NCBI RefSeq assembly: GCF_000220705.2
Contig: NZ_CP023202.1
Coordinates: 1,426,001-1,490,000 of the forward strand
Length of the DNA stretch: 64,000 nt
Origin: Streptomyces xinghaiensis S187
Lineage (GTDB): Bacteria; Actinomycetota; Actinomycetes; Streptomycetales; Streptomycetaceae
Direction of reading: 5' to 3'
Position 1 is the first letter of the stretch; the number at the start of each line of letters is the position of its first letter. Under the pieces are notes generated by a model that worked only from the letters and a program-made list of their open reading frames with translations, ran no database searches and was not told the DNA's origin. The translations under genes were made by a program, and so were the position numbers. Of this stretch, positions 43,280-51,101 are shown in pieces.

Positions 43280-43687
43280 TCAGCCCTCGTCCGGGGCCAG
43301 CCGGAGCGAGATGGAGTTGATGCAGTACCGCTGGTCCGTGGGCGTCGGGTAGCCCTCGCCCTCGAAGACGTGGCCGAGGTGGGAGCCGCAGCGGGCGCAG
43401 CGGACCTCGGTGCGGACCATGCCGTGCGAGCGGTCCTCGACCAGTTCGACGGCGTCCGACTCCTTGGGGTCGTAGAAGGACGGCCAGCCGCAGTGCGACT
43501 CGAACTTGGTGTCGGACCGGAAGAGTTCGGCGCCGCAGGCCCGGCAGGAGTAGACACCGGCGGTCTTGGTGTCGGTGTACTCACCGGTGTACGCGGGTTC
43601 GGTGCCCGCCTTGCGGAGCACGGCGTACTCGTCCGGGGACAGCTCCGCGCGCCACTGCTCGTCGGTCTTGTCGATCTCGTACGGCAT
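43280..43687 (-). CDS. msrB: Peptide-methionine (R)-S-oxide reductase
   Basis: 135 aa, ATG after GAGGAGAGG. Zinc cysteines in CRACG and CARCG, the HCGWPSF block, and the catalytic cysteine in DQRYCINSISLRL. It repairs oxidised methionine with thioredoxin. The length is normal for MsrB. It is followed by murC on the same strand after 74 bp, in which GTGCGTAC appears twice. Confidence 0.96.
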   Translation of the reverse strand: MPYEIDKTDEQWRAELSPDEYAVLRKAGTEPAYTGEYTDTKTAGVYSCRACGAELFRSDTKFESHCGWPSFYDPKESDAVELVEDRSHGMVRTEVRCARCGSHLGHVFEGEGYPTPTDQRYCINSISLRLAPDEG

Positions 43688-43761
43688 CTGCGGTCCTCTC
43701 CTCGTGCGTACCTGCGTACCTGCCCGCGTGCGTGCGTACGGGGCGCGGGCCGGGCGGCGGC

Positions 43762-45168
43762 TCAGCTCCCCAGCCGGGCTAGGATCCGCGGTCCCAGCTC
43801 GGTGACGTCGCCAGCGCCCATGGTGAGAACCAGGTCGCCGGGCCGGGCCATTCCCGCGATCAGCTCCGGCACCGCCTCCATGGCGTGCCCGGCCCGGACG
43901 TCGGCGCCCTTGGCGGTGGCCGCGTCGATGATCAGGGCGCTGGTGACGCCGGGCACCGGGTCCTCGCGGGCCGGGTAGATGTCCAGGACGACGGAGGAGT
44001 CGGCGAGGGTCAGCGCCTCGCCCATCTCGATGCCCAGCTCCTGGGTGCGGCTGAAGAGATGCGGCTGGAAGACGACGAGGACACGGCCGTCACCGGCGCT
44101 GCCGCGGATGGCCTCCAGGTCGGCGGCGATCTCGGTGGGGTGGTGCGCGTAGGAGTCGATGACCTGGACGCCGTTCACGGTGCCCTGGAGCTGGAGGCGG
44201 CGCTTGACGCCGGTGTACGAGCCGAGGGCCGAGGCGAGGTTGTGCACGGGCAGGCCGAGCGCGGTGCCGGCGACCAGGGCGGCGACGGCGTTGCCCGCGT
44301 AGTGGCGGCCGGGGACGGAGACGGTGAAGGTGATCACGCGGCCGTCGAAGACCACAGTGACCTCACTGGTCAGCCCGCGCGGCTTGATGGTGACGATGCG
44401 GACGTCGGCGTCCTCGGCCTCGCCGTAGGTGACGATCCGGAGGTCCCGGCCCGGGGTACCGCCCGCGGTGACCCGCGCGGTGAGCTCCCGGGCGCCCGGC
44501 TGGTCGGCGGAGATCACGAGGGTGCCGCCGGGGCGGACGCGGTCGGCGAAGGTCTGGAAGGACTCGTAGATCTCTTCCATGGAGGCGTAGTTGGCGTGGT
44601 GGTCCAGCTCCACGTTGAGCACGACGGCCACCTCGGGCGCGTACTTGTGGAAGCTGCGGTCGCTCTCGTCCGCCTCGGCCACGAAGATCTCGCCGTTGCC
44701 GTGCAGCGCGTTGGAGCCGGGCGCGTCCAGGTCGCCGCCGATGGCGTACGAGGGCTCGCGGCCGAGGGTGGTCAGGGCGACGGCCAGCATGGAGGTGGTG
44801 GTGGTCTTGCCGTGGGTGCCGGCGACGGCGATCGGCCGCCGCCCCTCCATCAGCGCGGCGAGGGCGTCGGAGCGGTGGATCACGGGGATGCCGCGTTCGG
44901 CGGCCGCCGCCAGCTCCGGGTTGTCCGCACGGATGGCGCTGGAGACGATCACGCAGCTCGCGTCGGCGGCCAGATACTCCGCCGCGTGGCCGATGTGCAC
45001 GGTGGCGCCGAGTCCGCGCAGCGCCTCGGCGGTCGCCGAGTCCCGGGAGTCGCTGCCCGCCACGCGCGCCCCGCGCATGGCGAGGATCTTGGCGATGCCC
45101 GACATGCCCGCACCGCCGATGCCGATGAGGTGCGGGCGGTCCATGGCGGACGGGACGGCGGGTGCCAT
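43762..45168 (-). CDS. murC: UDP-N-acetylmuramate-L-alanine ligase
   Basis: 468 aa. It adds L-alanine to UDP-MurNAc in peptidoglycan precursor synthesis. N-terminal Rossmann motif HLIGIGGAGMSGIAKILAMRG, ATP loop AGTHGKTTTTSML, and VLNVELDHHANYASMEEI and SYAHHPTEIAADL of the central and C-terminal Mur domains. ATG 45168 or a second ATG eight codons later may be used. In most bacteria murC lies in the dcw cluster; a free-standing copy here matches other streptomycetes. Confidence 0.96.
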   Translation of the reverse strand: MAPAVPSAMDRPHLIGIGGAGMSGIAKILAMRGARVAGSDSRDSATAEALRGLGATVHIGHAAEYLAADASCVIVSSAIRADNPELAAAAERGIPVIHRSDALAALMEGRRPIAVAGTHGKTTTTSMLAVALTTLGREPSYAIGGDLDAPGSNALHGNGEIFVAEADESDRSFHKYAPEVAVVLNVELDHHANYASMEEIYESFQTFADRVRPGGTLVISADQPGARELTARVTAGGTPGRDLRIVTYGEAEDADVRIVTIKPRGLTSEVTVVFDGRVITFTVSVPGRHYAGNAVAALVAGTALGLPVHNLASALGSYTGVKRRLQLQGTVNGVQVIDSYAHHPTEIAADLEAIRGSAGDGRVLVVFQPHLFSRTQELGIEMGEALTLADSSVVLDIYPAREDPVPGVTSALIIDAATAKGADVRAGHAMEAVPELIAGMARPGDLVLTMGAGDVTELGPRILARLGS

Positions 45169-45227
45169 GCGGGTATCTCCTGGGGTCGCTGCGGGCCGGC
45201 GGGCCCAAGGGGCTGAGCGGCCTCAGC

Positions 45228-45695
45228 CTATTCGGTGTGGGCGTAGAGCTTGAGCACCGGGACGCCGACCTTGTGCCGTGCGCGGGAGGTCCAGTCGCGG
45301 TGGAAGAACTCCTCGACGAGGTGCGGCGCCGTCAGCACGATGACCTCGTCGGCGTGCGTCTGTTCGACGACGCTCTTCAGCAGGTCGAGCGGGTGTTCCT
45401 CGACGATCTGCCCGACCGCCTCGGCGCCGGCCGCCCGCAGCGACTCCAGTGAGTGGGCGAGGGCGCGCTCCGCCGGGCCCGCCGCCTCCTCGCCCCCGGG
45501 CTCGCCGGCCTCGCGGATCGCCTCCCCCAGTTCGCCGAGGGCCACGTCGTCGAGGGCTCTGAGCAGCCGGTCCTGGTCGCCGTGGGGCTGCATCAGCACG
45601 ACGAACGCGACGGGTTCGTCCCCGTGGAGCGTGGTGACGAGCTCCACGTCGGCGGGCACCAGCGGCTTCTCGATCATGAGTACGGAGGTGAACAC
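45228..45695 (-). CDS. Usp/HUP-like conserved streptomycete protein
   Basis: 155 aa from GTG 45695 (FTSVLMIEKPLVPADVELVTTLHGDEPVAFVVLMQP). The hydrophobic strand pattern, the regular helix-strand alternation and the end VGVPVLKLYAHTE suggest a HUP/universal-stress-like alpha/beta fold. I remember homologues annotated, probably wrongly, as indole-3-glycerol phosphate synthase; no TIM-barrel motif is seen. Strongly acidic. It lies 59 bp upstream of murC on the same strand, so a common transcript is possible. Confidence 0.8.
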   Translation of the reverse strand: MFTSVLMIEKPLVPADVELVTTLHGDEPVAFVVLMQPHGDQDRLLRALDDVALGELGEAIREAGEPGGEEAAGPAERALAHSLESLRAAGAEAVGQIVEEHPLDLLKSVVEQTHADEVIVLTAPHLVEEFFHRDWTSRARHKVGVPVLKLYAHTE

Positions 45696-45858
45696 GGCGA
45701 GCGCCCTTCTTCCTCTCGGGCCCGGGGGCCCTACAGAAACCATCCTGCCCCGCGCTCGCTCGCACGGGGTCCGTCCAGCCAAGCCTGCCGCCCGACGGGG
45801 TCAAGCGGAACGATATCTTCCGGGAGTTGACCGGCTCCCGGCCTCCCCGTCCGCGCGT

Positions 45859-46650
45859 TCACCCCGGGCCCCTGCGGTAACGGGTGAAGAGAAAACCGTC
45901 CTCCTCCAGGACCGAGGCGAGAGCGAATCGTTCCGGCACGGTGATCGCCGGGCCCTCCATGATGCGGGGCGCCGCTCCGGCGGTGACCACCGGGGCCAGG
46001 GTGAAGCACAGCTCGTCCAGCACGCCGGTCACCGCGAACTGGCCGAGCAGCCGCGGACCGCCCTCCGTGAGCTGGCGCGTCAGCCCCCGCTCCGCGAGCA
46101 GCCGCACCGCCGTCGCCGGCTCGACGCCCTCGCCGGGCCCCGCGGTGAGCACCTCCGCGCCCGCGTCACGGGCACGCCGGACCCGTTCGGGGCGCTCCGC
46201 GACGGCGGCCTCGCCGGTGAGGACGAGCGTGGGCACGGCCGGCTCCGTGAACAGCGGCAGGGAGTAGTCCAGGTCCAGGCTCGCGCTCACCACGGCGATC
46301 ACCGGGGCCGGCGGCTGTCCCAGGGCGGCCCGGCGGGCCGCGAACGCCTCGCGGGCGCGGGCCGGGCGGTACCCCTCCTTGCGCACGGTCTCCGCTCCGG
46401 CGATCACAACGTCCGCCAGGCCGCGCAGCACTCCGAAGAGGCGCATGTCGGCCGGGCAGGAGAGCGGCTGGGACCGGCCGTCGTGGTACGCGGCGCCGTC
46501 GAGGGAGGCGACCATGTTGCCCCGCAGCCAGGGCCGCGCGCCGTCCTCCGGATAGGCGTAGGCGTCGGCCAGTTCGCCGAGGTCCCACTCGCGCTCGACG
46601 AGCAGGTCCGGGGCCGCGGACTCGGCGGTCAGGGGGAACAGACGTCGCAT
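45859..46650 (-). CDS. RibD C-terminal-type pyrimidine/dihydrofolate reductase family protein
   Basis: 263 aa from ATG 46650. The RibD_C fold is seen in WLRGNMVASLDGAAYHDGRSQPLSCPADMRLFGVLRGLADVVIAGAETVRKEGY and in LTEGGPRLLGQFAVTGVLDELCFTLAPVV. There is no deaminase domain. Such proteins reduce pteridine- or pyrimidine-like substrates with NADPH; the exact substrate is not known. It is divergent from zapE. Confidence 0.9.
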   Translation of the reverse strand: MRRLFPLTAESAAPDLLVEREWDLGELADAYAYPEDGARPWLRGNMVASLDGAAYHDGRSQPLSCPADMRLFGVLRGLADVVIAGAETVRKEGYRPARAREAFAARRAALGQPPAPVIAVVSASLDLDYSLPLFTEPAVPTLVLTGEAAVAERPERVRRARDAGAEVLTAGPGEGVEPATAVRLLAERGLTRQLTEGGPRLLGQFAVTGVLDELCFTLAPVVTAGAAPRIMEGPAITVPERFALASVLEEDGFLFTRYRRGPG

Positions 46651-46817
46651 GGTCAGCAGTCTGTCACGCACCCCGGCGGAGCATTCCGGGGCGCGCGAAG
46701 CGCGGCCGCCGGCGCCGGAAGCCCCGCCCCGGGGCCGCGCCGGACCGGCCCGCCGGACGGCTGCCCCGGCGGCCGGTGTGCGCGGGATCACGGTCCGCGA
46801 CCGGACGGATGTCCGGA

Positions 46818-46823
46818 TAGGCT
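46818..46823 (+). promoter_or_regulatory. -10 element of leaderless zapE
   Basis: TAGGCT lies eight bases before GTG 46832, which decides that start over the ATG at 46862. Confidence 0.5.
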
Positions 46824-46831
46824 GGGGTGCT

Positions 46832-47923
46832 GTGCACTCTTCCTCCGCCGCCCCGAGCCCGATGACCGACGTCACGGAGACTCCGCTGTCGCTCTGCGCC
46901 CGCGAGCCGCAGGTGCCCGCCGAGCGTCTGGTCGCGGAGATGGTGCCGCCGCCCCGCTTCCGGGACGCCCGCTTCGAGACCTACCTCCCGGACCCGGCGC
47001 AGCCCAGCCAGGCGGAGGCCGTCGAGGTGCTGAGCGGCTTCGCCGCCGGACTCGGCGCCGGCACCGCCGCGGGCGGCGGGAAGCGCCGCTGGTTCACCCG
47101 GAAGCCGGCCGCGCCGGCGGGCCCGCGCGGGGTGTATCTCGACGGCGGCTACGGCGTCGGCAAGACCCACCTGCTCGCCTCGCTGTGGCACGCCACGCCC
47201 GCCCCGCCGGAGCTGAAGGCGTTCGGCACCTTCGTGGAGCTGACCCATCTGGTCGGCGCGCTGGGCTTCCAGCAGACCGTGCGGACGCTCGGCGACCACC
47301 GGCTGCTGTGCATCGACGAGTTCGAGCTGGACGACCCGGGCGACACCGTGCTCGTGTCCACGCTGCTCGGCAAGCTGGTGGACGCCGGCGTCGGGCTCGC
47401 CGCCACCTCGAACACCCTGCCGGGCAAGCTCGGCGAGGGCCGGTTCGCCGCCCAGGACTTCCTCCGCGAGATCCAGGGCCTCTCGGCGCACTTCCGGCCG
47501 CTGCGGATCGACGGCGAGGACTACCGTCACCGCGGCCTGCCCGAGGCGCCGCCGCCCTTCGCGGGCGAAGTGGTCGAACGGGCCGCCCACCGCACCCCGG
47601 GCGCCTCGCTCGACGCCTTCCCCGCTCTGCTGGAGCACCTCTCCCGGATCCACCCCAGCCGTTACGGCGCGCTCACCGACGGGCTCCGCGCCGTCTGCCT
47701 GACCGGGGTGCGGCCGGTGCCGGACCAGTCCACGGCCCTGCGCCTGGTCGTTCTGGCGGACCGGCTGTACGACCGCGAGATACCGGTGCTGGCCTCGGGC
47801 GTGCCCTTCGACCAGCTGTTCGGCGAGGACATGCTCAAGGGCGGCTACCGCAAGAAGTACTTCCGGGCGATCTCCCGGCTCACGGCGCTCGCCCGGGACG
47901 CCGGGCCGCTGGCGGAGGCGTAG
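46832..47923 (+). CDS. zapE: Cell division protein ZapE (AFG1-like ATPase)
   Basis: 363 aa. Walker A GGYGVGKTHLLASL, Walker B HRLLCIDEFELDDPGD and sensor AATSNTLPGKLGEGRF identify the AFG1/ZapE ATPase family. ZapE binds FtsZ and acts on the division ring in E. coli; the streptomycete role is not known. GTG 46832 is chosen from the leaderless -10 box; ATG 46862 inside the frame would shorten it by ten residues. It converges with the AIM24 gene across about 170 bp without any gene. Confidence 0.93.
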   Translation: MHSSSAAPSPMTDVTETPLSLCAREPQVPAERLVAEMVPPPRFRDARFETYLPDPAQPSQAEAVEVLSGFAAGLGAGTAAGGGKRRWFTRKPAAPAGPRGVYLDGGYGVGKTHLLASLWHATPAPPELKAFGTFVELTHLVGALGFQQTVRTLGDHRLLCIDEFELDDPGDTVLVSTLLGKLVDAGVGLAATSNTLPGKLGEGRFAAQDFLREIQGLSAHFRPLRIDGEDYRHRGLPEAPPPFAGEVVERAAHRTPGASLDAFPALLEHLSRIHPSRYGALTDGLRAVCLTGVRPVPDQSTALRLVVLADRLYDREIPVLASGVPFDQLFGEDMLKGGYRKKYFRAISRLTALARDAGPLAEA

Positions 47924-48092
47924 ACCGGACCCCTTCCGGCGGCAGCCGGCGGCGGCACGGGCCCGGCCCCGGAACCGCCGCGGCCGCCCCCGCCGTCCGG
48001 GAGTTCCCCCGACCTGACGCCCGCCCCCTCCGGGCCGCGGCCCGCACGGGCGTCCGGCCTTACGCGGCCCGCTCCCTCCCGGCCGCCGCGCG

Positions 48093-48767
48093 TCAGTTCG
48101 ACGCGGGCACCGGCTTCGCCTCGCTCGGCCGGACGATGACGAACCCGTCGCCCTCCAGCCGGAGCTGCACCGCCTCGCCCGAGCCGCCGCGGATCATCGA
48201 GCCGACGCTCTGCGAGCGGTGCAGGGAGGACGCGAGGTGCGCGCTCCAGCCGACGACCGCGTCGGTGTCCACGAAGACCGGGGCCTGCGGTGAGACGGGG
48301 ATGACGATCGGATCGCCCTCGCAGATCACCGCGAGCCGGCCCTGGCCGGTGAAGACGCTGTTGAACAGCCCGCCCCCGGCCATCCCCGCGCCCTTGACGA
48401 CCTTGATCTCGTAGCCCAGTCCGGCGTCGAAGCAGAGGACGTTGCGGCCGTTGACGGTGAGGGTGTCGCCGGGGACGAAGTCGATGATGAAGCAGTTGGC
48501 CGCCTCGTGGGCGAACCACGCCTCGCCCTGGCCGCGGACGGCCATCAGGGCGAGCCCCTCCCCTGTGACGGCGCGTTTGAGGAAGTTCCCCACGCCCTGT
48601 CCCTGCTTCTCGAACCGGAGATTGCCGCGGAAGGCGATCATCGAGCCCTGGCGGGCGTAGCACTCGCCGTTCACCACATATTTGACCGCCTTGGGGTTCT
48701 GGAGCACCATGCCCGGCGCGGTGGGTGGCTGAACCATGTTCTCGGAGGCGAAGAGATCGCTGCGCAT
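48093..48767 (-). CDS. AIM24 family protein
   Basis: 224 aa. A beta-rich protein of the AIM24/TIGR00266 type: NGECYARQGSMIAFRGNLRFEKQGQGVGNFLKRAVTGEGLALM, GEAWFAHEAANCFIIDFVPGDTL, GLFNSVFTGQGRLAVICEGDPI. The family forms a double beta-helix-like barrel; the bacterial role is unknown. It is probably leaderless, with CAGCAT ending six bases before the ATG and TTGGCG as -35 with an 18-bp spacer. Confidence 0.93.
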   Translation of the reverse strand: MRSDLFASENMVQPPTAPGMVLQNPKAVKYVVNGECYARQGSMIAFRGNLRFEKQGQGVGNFLKRAVTGEGLALMAVRGQGEAWFAHEAANCFIIDFVPGDTLTVNGRNVLCFDAGLGYEIKVVKGAGMAGGGLFNSVFTGQGRLAVICEGDPIVIPVSPQAPVFVDTDAVVGWSAHLASSLHRSQSVGSMIRGGSGEAVQLRLEGDGFVIVRPSEAKPVPASN

Positions 48768-48782
48768 GGGGCAATGCTGTCC

Positions 48783-48799
48783 CGGAATGCATCATTCCG
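48783..48799. promoter_or_regulatory. Palindrome in the AIM24/Pth2 divergent promoter
   Basis: CGGAATG (48783-48789) and CATTCCG (48793-48799) flank a 3-bp centre. The palindrome lies within the 18-bp spacer between the AIM24 -35 and -10 boxes and upstream of the divergent gene, so a bound protein could control both. Confidence 0.6.
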
Positions 48800-48849
48800 C
48801 CAAGGAGGCGCCCGCGGGCACGTACCGTGCGGGCTGGCAGACTGGCCGG

Positions 48850-49626
48850 ATGACCTCCGCCGACACCCACACCGACACCGACACCGGCACCGGCACCGGG
48901 AGCGAGGCCGGCCACAGCCACCCGGACACCGCCGCGTTCCGGCCCGGGGCCGCGGACCGCGACGCCGCGCCCCAGTTCGTACTGCCCCTGGTGGCCCGCA
49001 TCGAGAAGGCCGCCCCGCCGTCCCGCACGGACGCGCTGGAGACCGCGGCCCGGGCGGTGCTCGTGCTGCTGTCGGACGAGCGGGCGGCGGATCCGGACGG
49101 CGCGTGGTACCGGGCCGTGCGCGACTGGCAGGACGCCCGGATCCGCAAGGTGGTGCGCAGGGCGCGCGGCGCGGAGTGGCGGCGCGCGGCGGCCCTGCCG
49201 GGCATCACCGTCACCGGCGGCTCGGCCGAGGTGCGGGTGTACCCGCCGGTCCCGGTCGACGGCTGGCCGAAGGAGCTGGCGAAGCTCCAGGTGTCCGGCA
49301 CGGAGCTGGAGGACCCGGCACCGCCGGCCGCCCCGCCGCCCGGGCGGCCCGTGCTGTGGCTCAGCCCGGAGCTGGAGATGTCGGCGGGCAAGGCGATGGC
49401 ACAGGCGGGACACGGCGCCCAGCTGGCCTGGCTGCGCCTGCCGCCCGCCGAGCGGTCGGCGTGGCGCGCGGCCGGTTTCCCGCTCGCCGTACGGACCGCG
49501 GAGCCCGCGCGCTGGGCGGACCTCACGGGGAGCGGACTGCCGGTGGTGCGGGACGCGGGCTTCACGGAGATCGCCCCGGGTTCCTGCACGGTCGTCGCGG
49601 AACACCCGGCGCTCACGGGGCGCTGA
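48850..49626 (+). CDS. Peptidyl-tRNA hydrolase Pth2-domain protein
   Basis: 258 aa from ATG 48850, six bases after CAGACT, hence probably leaderless. The C-terminal part has the Pth2 signature LSPELEMSAGKAMAQAGHGAQLAWLRL; the N-terminal about 150 residues are an actinobacterial extension with a Thr/Asp/Gly-repeat start (THTDTDTGTGTG). Pth2 enzymes recycle tRNA from stalled peptidyl-tRNA. Whether this long form hydrolyses peptidyl-tRNA is not shown. Confidence 0.85.
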   Translation: MTSADTHTDTDTGTGTGSEAGHSHPDTAAFRPGAADRDAAPQFVLPLVARIEKAAPPSRTDALETAARAVLVLLSDERAADPDGAWYRAVRDWQDARIRKVVRRARGAEWRRAAALPGITVTGGSAEVRVYPPVPVDGWPKELAKLQVSGTELEDPAPPAAPPPGRPVLWLSPELEMSAGKAMAQAGHGAQLAWLRLPPAERSAWRAAGFPLAVRTAEPARWADLTGSGLPVVRDAGFTEIAPGSCTVVAEHPALTGR

Positions 49627-50006
49627 GCGGAGCCCGCGCGCCGGAGCGCACGCGGGCCGTACGGATCCCGGGGCGGGGTCCCGGAGCCGGTGGCACGCCG
49701 GCCGTCGCCCGTGTCCGGGAGCACCTCCGGGCGGGCGTTGCCCGGACCGGGACAACCGGAGCGGCGGGGCCCCGGTCGTGAACATCCGGAGCGGATCGAT
49801 CACGCCTTTGAACACCCGCCGCCTCCCGTACGTATCGATCCCCGACGCCACCGGACCGGGCCCCGCCCGGCCGGCGGCAGACCAACCGGCTTGACCAACC
49901 GCTCAGTCCACGCTGGTCCGGCACGCCACGCCGCTCCTCACGACGGCACGGCGGGCCGGCCCCGCTCCTCGCTCCCTGCGAGTGCGCCGCCATGGCAGGA
50001 GATACT
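49627..50006. other. Intergenic region with hairpin and long inverted repeat
   Basis: No gene is seen in 380 bp. GCCCGCG (49632-49638) and CGCGGGC (49651-49657) form a terminator-like hairpin just after the Pth2 gene. GGATCGAT (49793-49800) and ATCGATCC (49834-49841) are exact complements separated by 33 bp and may frame the promoter of the next gene. Confidence 0.5.
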
Positions 50007-50834
50007 TTGCGACGCATCAACGGAACCGCCGCCATCCTCGTGGCGATCGCCGCGACCATCGGTGCGCTGATCTATCCCATCTGGAGTTACGAGGACCGGT
50101 CCGGCACCGGTCTCGCGAACCTCCAGTCACAGACCGTGTCCACCAAGTGGGGGCCGCTGTCGGCCCTCGACCGGGACTTCCTGGTGAAGGTGAGGCTCGC
50201 CGGTCTGTGGGAGCTGCCCGCCGGCCGGCAGGCCATGGAGCGGGCACCCAACCAGGCCATCCGCGACGCCGGCGACCATCTCGTCGTCGGCCACGCGGAC
50301 CTGGACCGGCGGGCCCGGGACATCGCCGCCAAGCTCGGCGTGGAGCTGCCGAACGAACCGACCGACCAGCAAAAGGGCTGGCTCCGGGAGATGACCGACG
50401 CCCAGGGCGAGGACTACCAGCGGAAGTTCGCCAACATCCTGCGGACGGCCCACGGCAAGGTCTTCGGGCTCATCGGCCAGGTGCGGCACACCACCCGCAA
50501 CGAGCTGATCCGCGACCTGGCGGACGCGGCCAACATCACCGTGCTCGACCACATCACCATGCTGGAGAACACCGGCATGGTCGACTTCGACACCATCGCC
50601 GCCGAGGAGGCCGCGGCCGCCACGGAGAAGCCGGCTCCCCCGCCGCCGCCCCCGTCGACCTCGTCGGTCATCGGCTCGCCGGTGCCGGTCGTCACGCCTC
50701 CCGGCGCCACGTCCCTGCCGTCCGCCGTGCCGGAGACCACCGCGCCGGCGGACGACCCGGGGCAGCCCACCGCGACGCCCACGGCCGACCAGCCCGCCCC
50801 CGGCGCCGGCGCACCGGCCGGCTCCGCCCCGTAA
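50007..50834 (+). CDS. DUF4142 membrane-anchored secreted protein
   Basis: 275 aa from TTG 50007, which has AGGAG five bases upstream and gives the usual basic start before the membrane anchor (GTAAILVAIAATIGALIYPIW); ATG 49992 is the alternative. The helical DUF4142 domain covers about residues 40-190 (LSALDRDFLVKVRLAGLWELPAGRQAM, LGVELPNEPTDQQKGWL, ADAANITVLDHITMLENTG). The C-terminal about 70 residues are Pro/Thr/Ala-rich, as in wall-spanning linkers. It is likely an extracytoplasmic protein of unknown function in a ferritin-like helical fold. Confidence 0.87.
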   Translation: MRRINGTAAILVAIAATIGALIYPIWSYEDRSGTGLANLQSQTVSTKWGPLSALDRDFLVKVRLAGLWELPAGRQAMERAPNQAIRDAGDHLVVGHADLDRRARDIAAKLGVELPNEPTDQQKGWLREMTDAQGEDYQRKFANILRTAHGKVFGLIGQVRHTTRNELIRDLADAANITVLDHITMLENTGMVDFDTIAAEEAAAATEKPAPPPPPPSTSSVIGSPVPVVTPPGATSLPSAVPETTAPADDPGQPTATPTADQPAPGAGAPAGSAP

Positions 50835-51101
50835 CGGGCCGACGGGCCACGACGGGCACCGCGGTCCGCCGGGGCGGCCGACCGCGGTGCCGGGGCGGAG
50901 GGGTGGTCCCACCCCCCACCAGACCACTCCTCCGCCCACCCCCGGCCTCCCGCCTCCCGCGCCCCGCCCCGCGGCGGTAGCTCAAATCAACCTCTGGAAC
51001 CGGCCCTCGCACGGTTCGGCGGCCCCCGCGGAGGCCATGTCTCCCGGAGAGGACCGGTACACGGAGAAACCGGTACCCGGACGAGGGGGGACGGCCGGAC
51101 C

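Noticed and set aside
45228..45695. Indole-3-glycerol phosphate synthase
   Set aside because: The protein is too short and lacks TIM-barrel and TrpC motifs; a HUP/Usp-like fold fits better.
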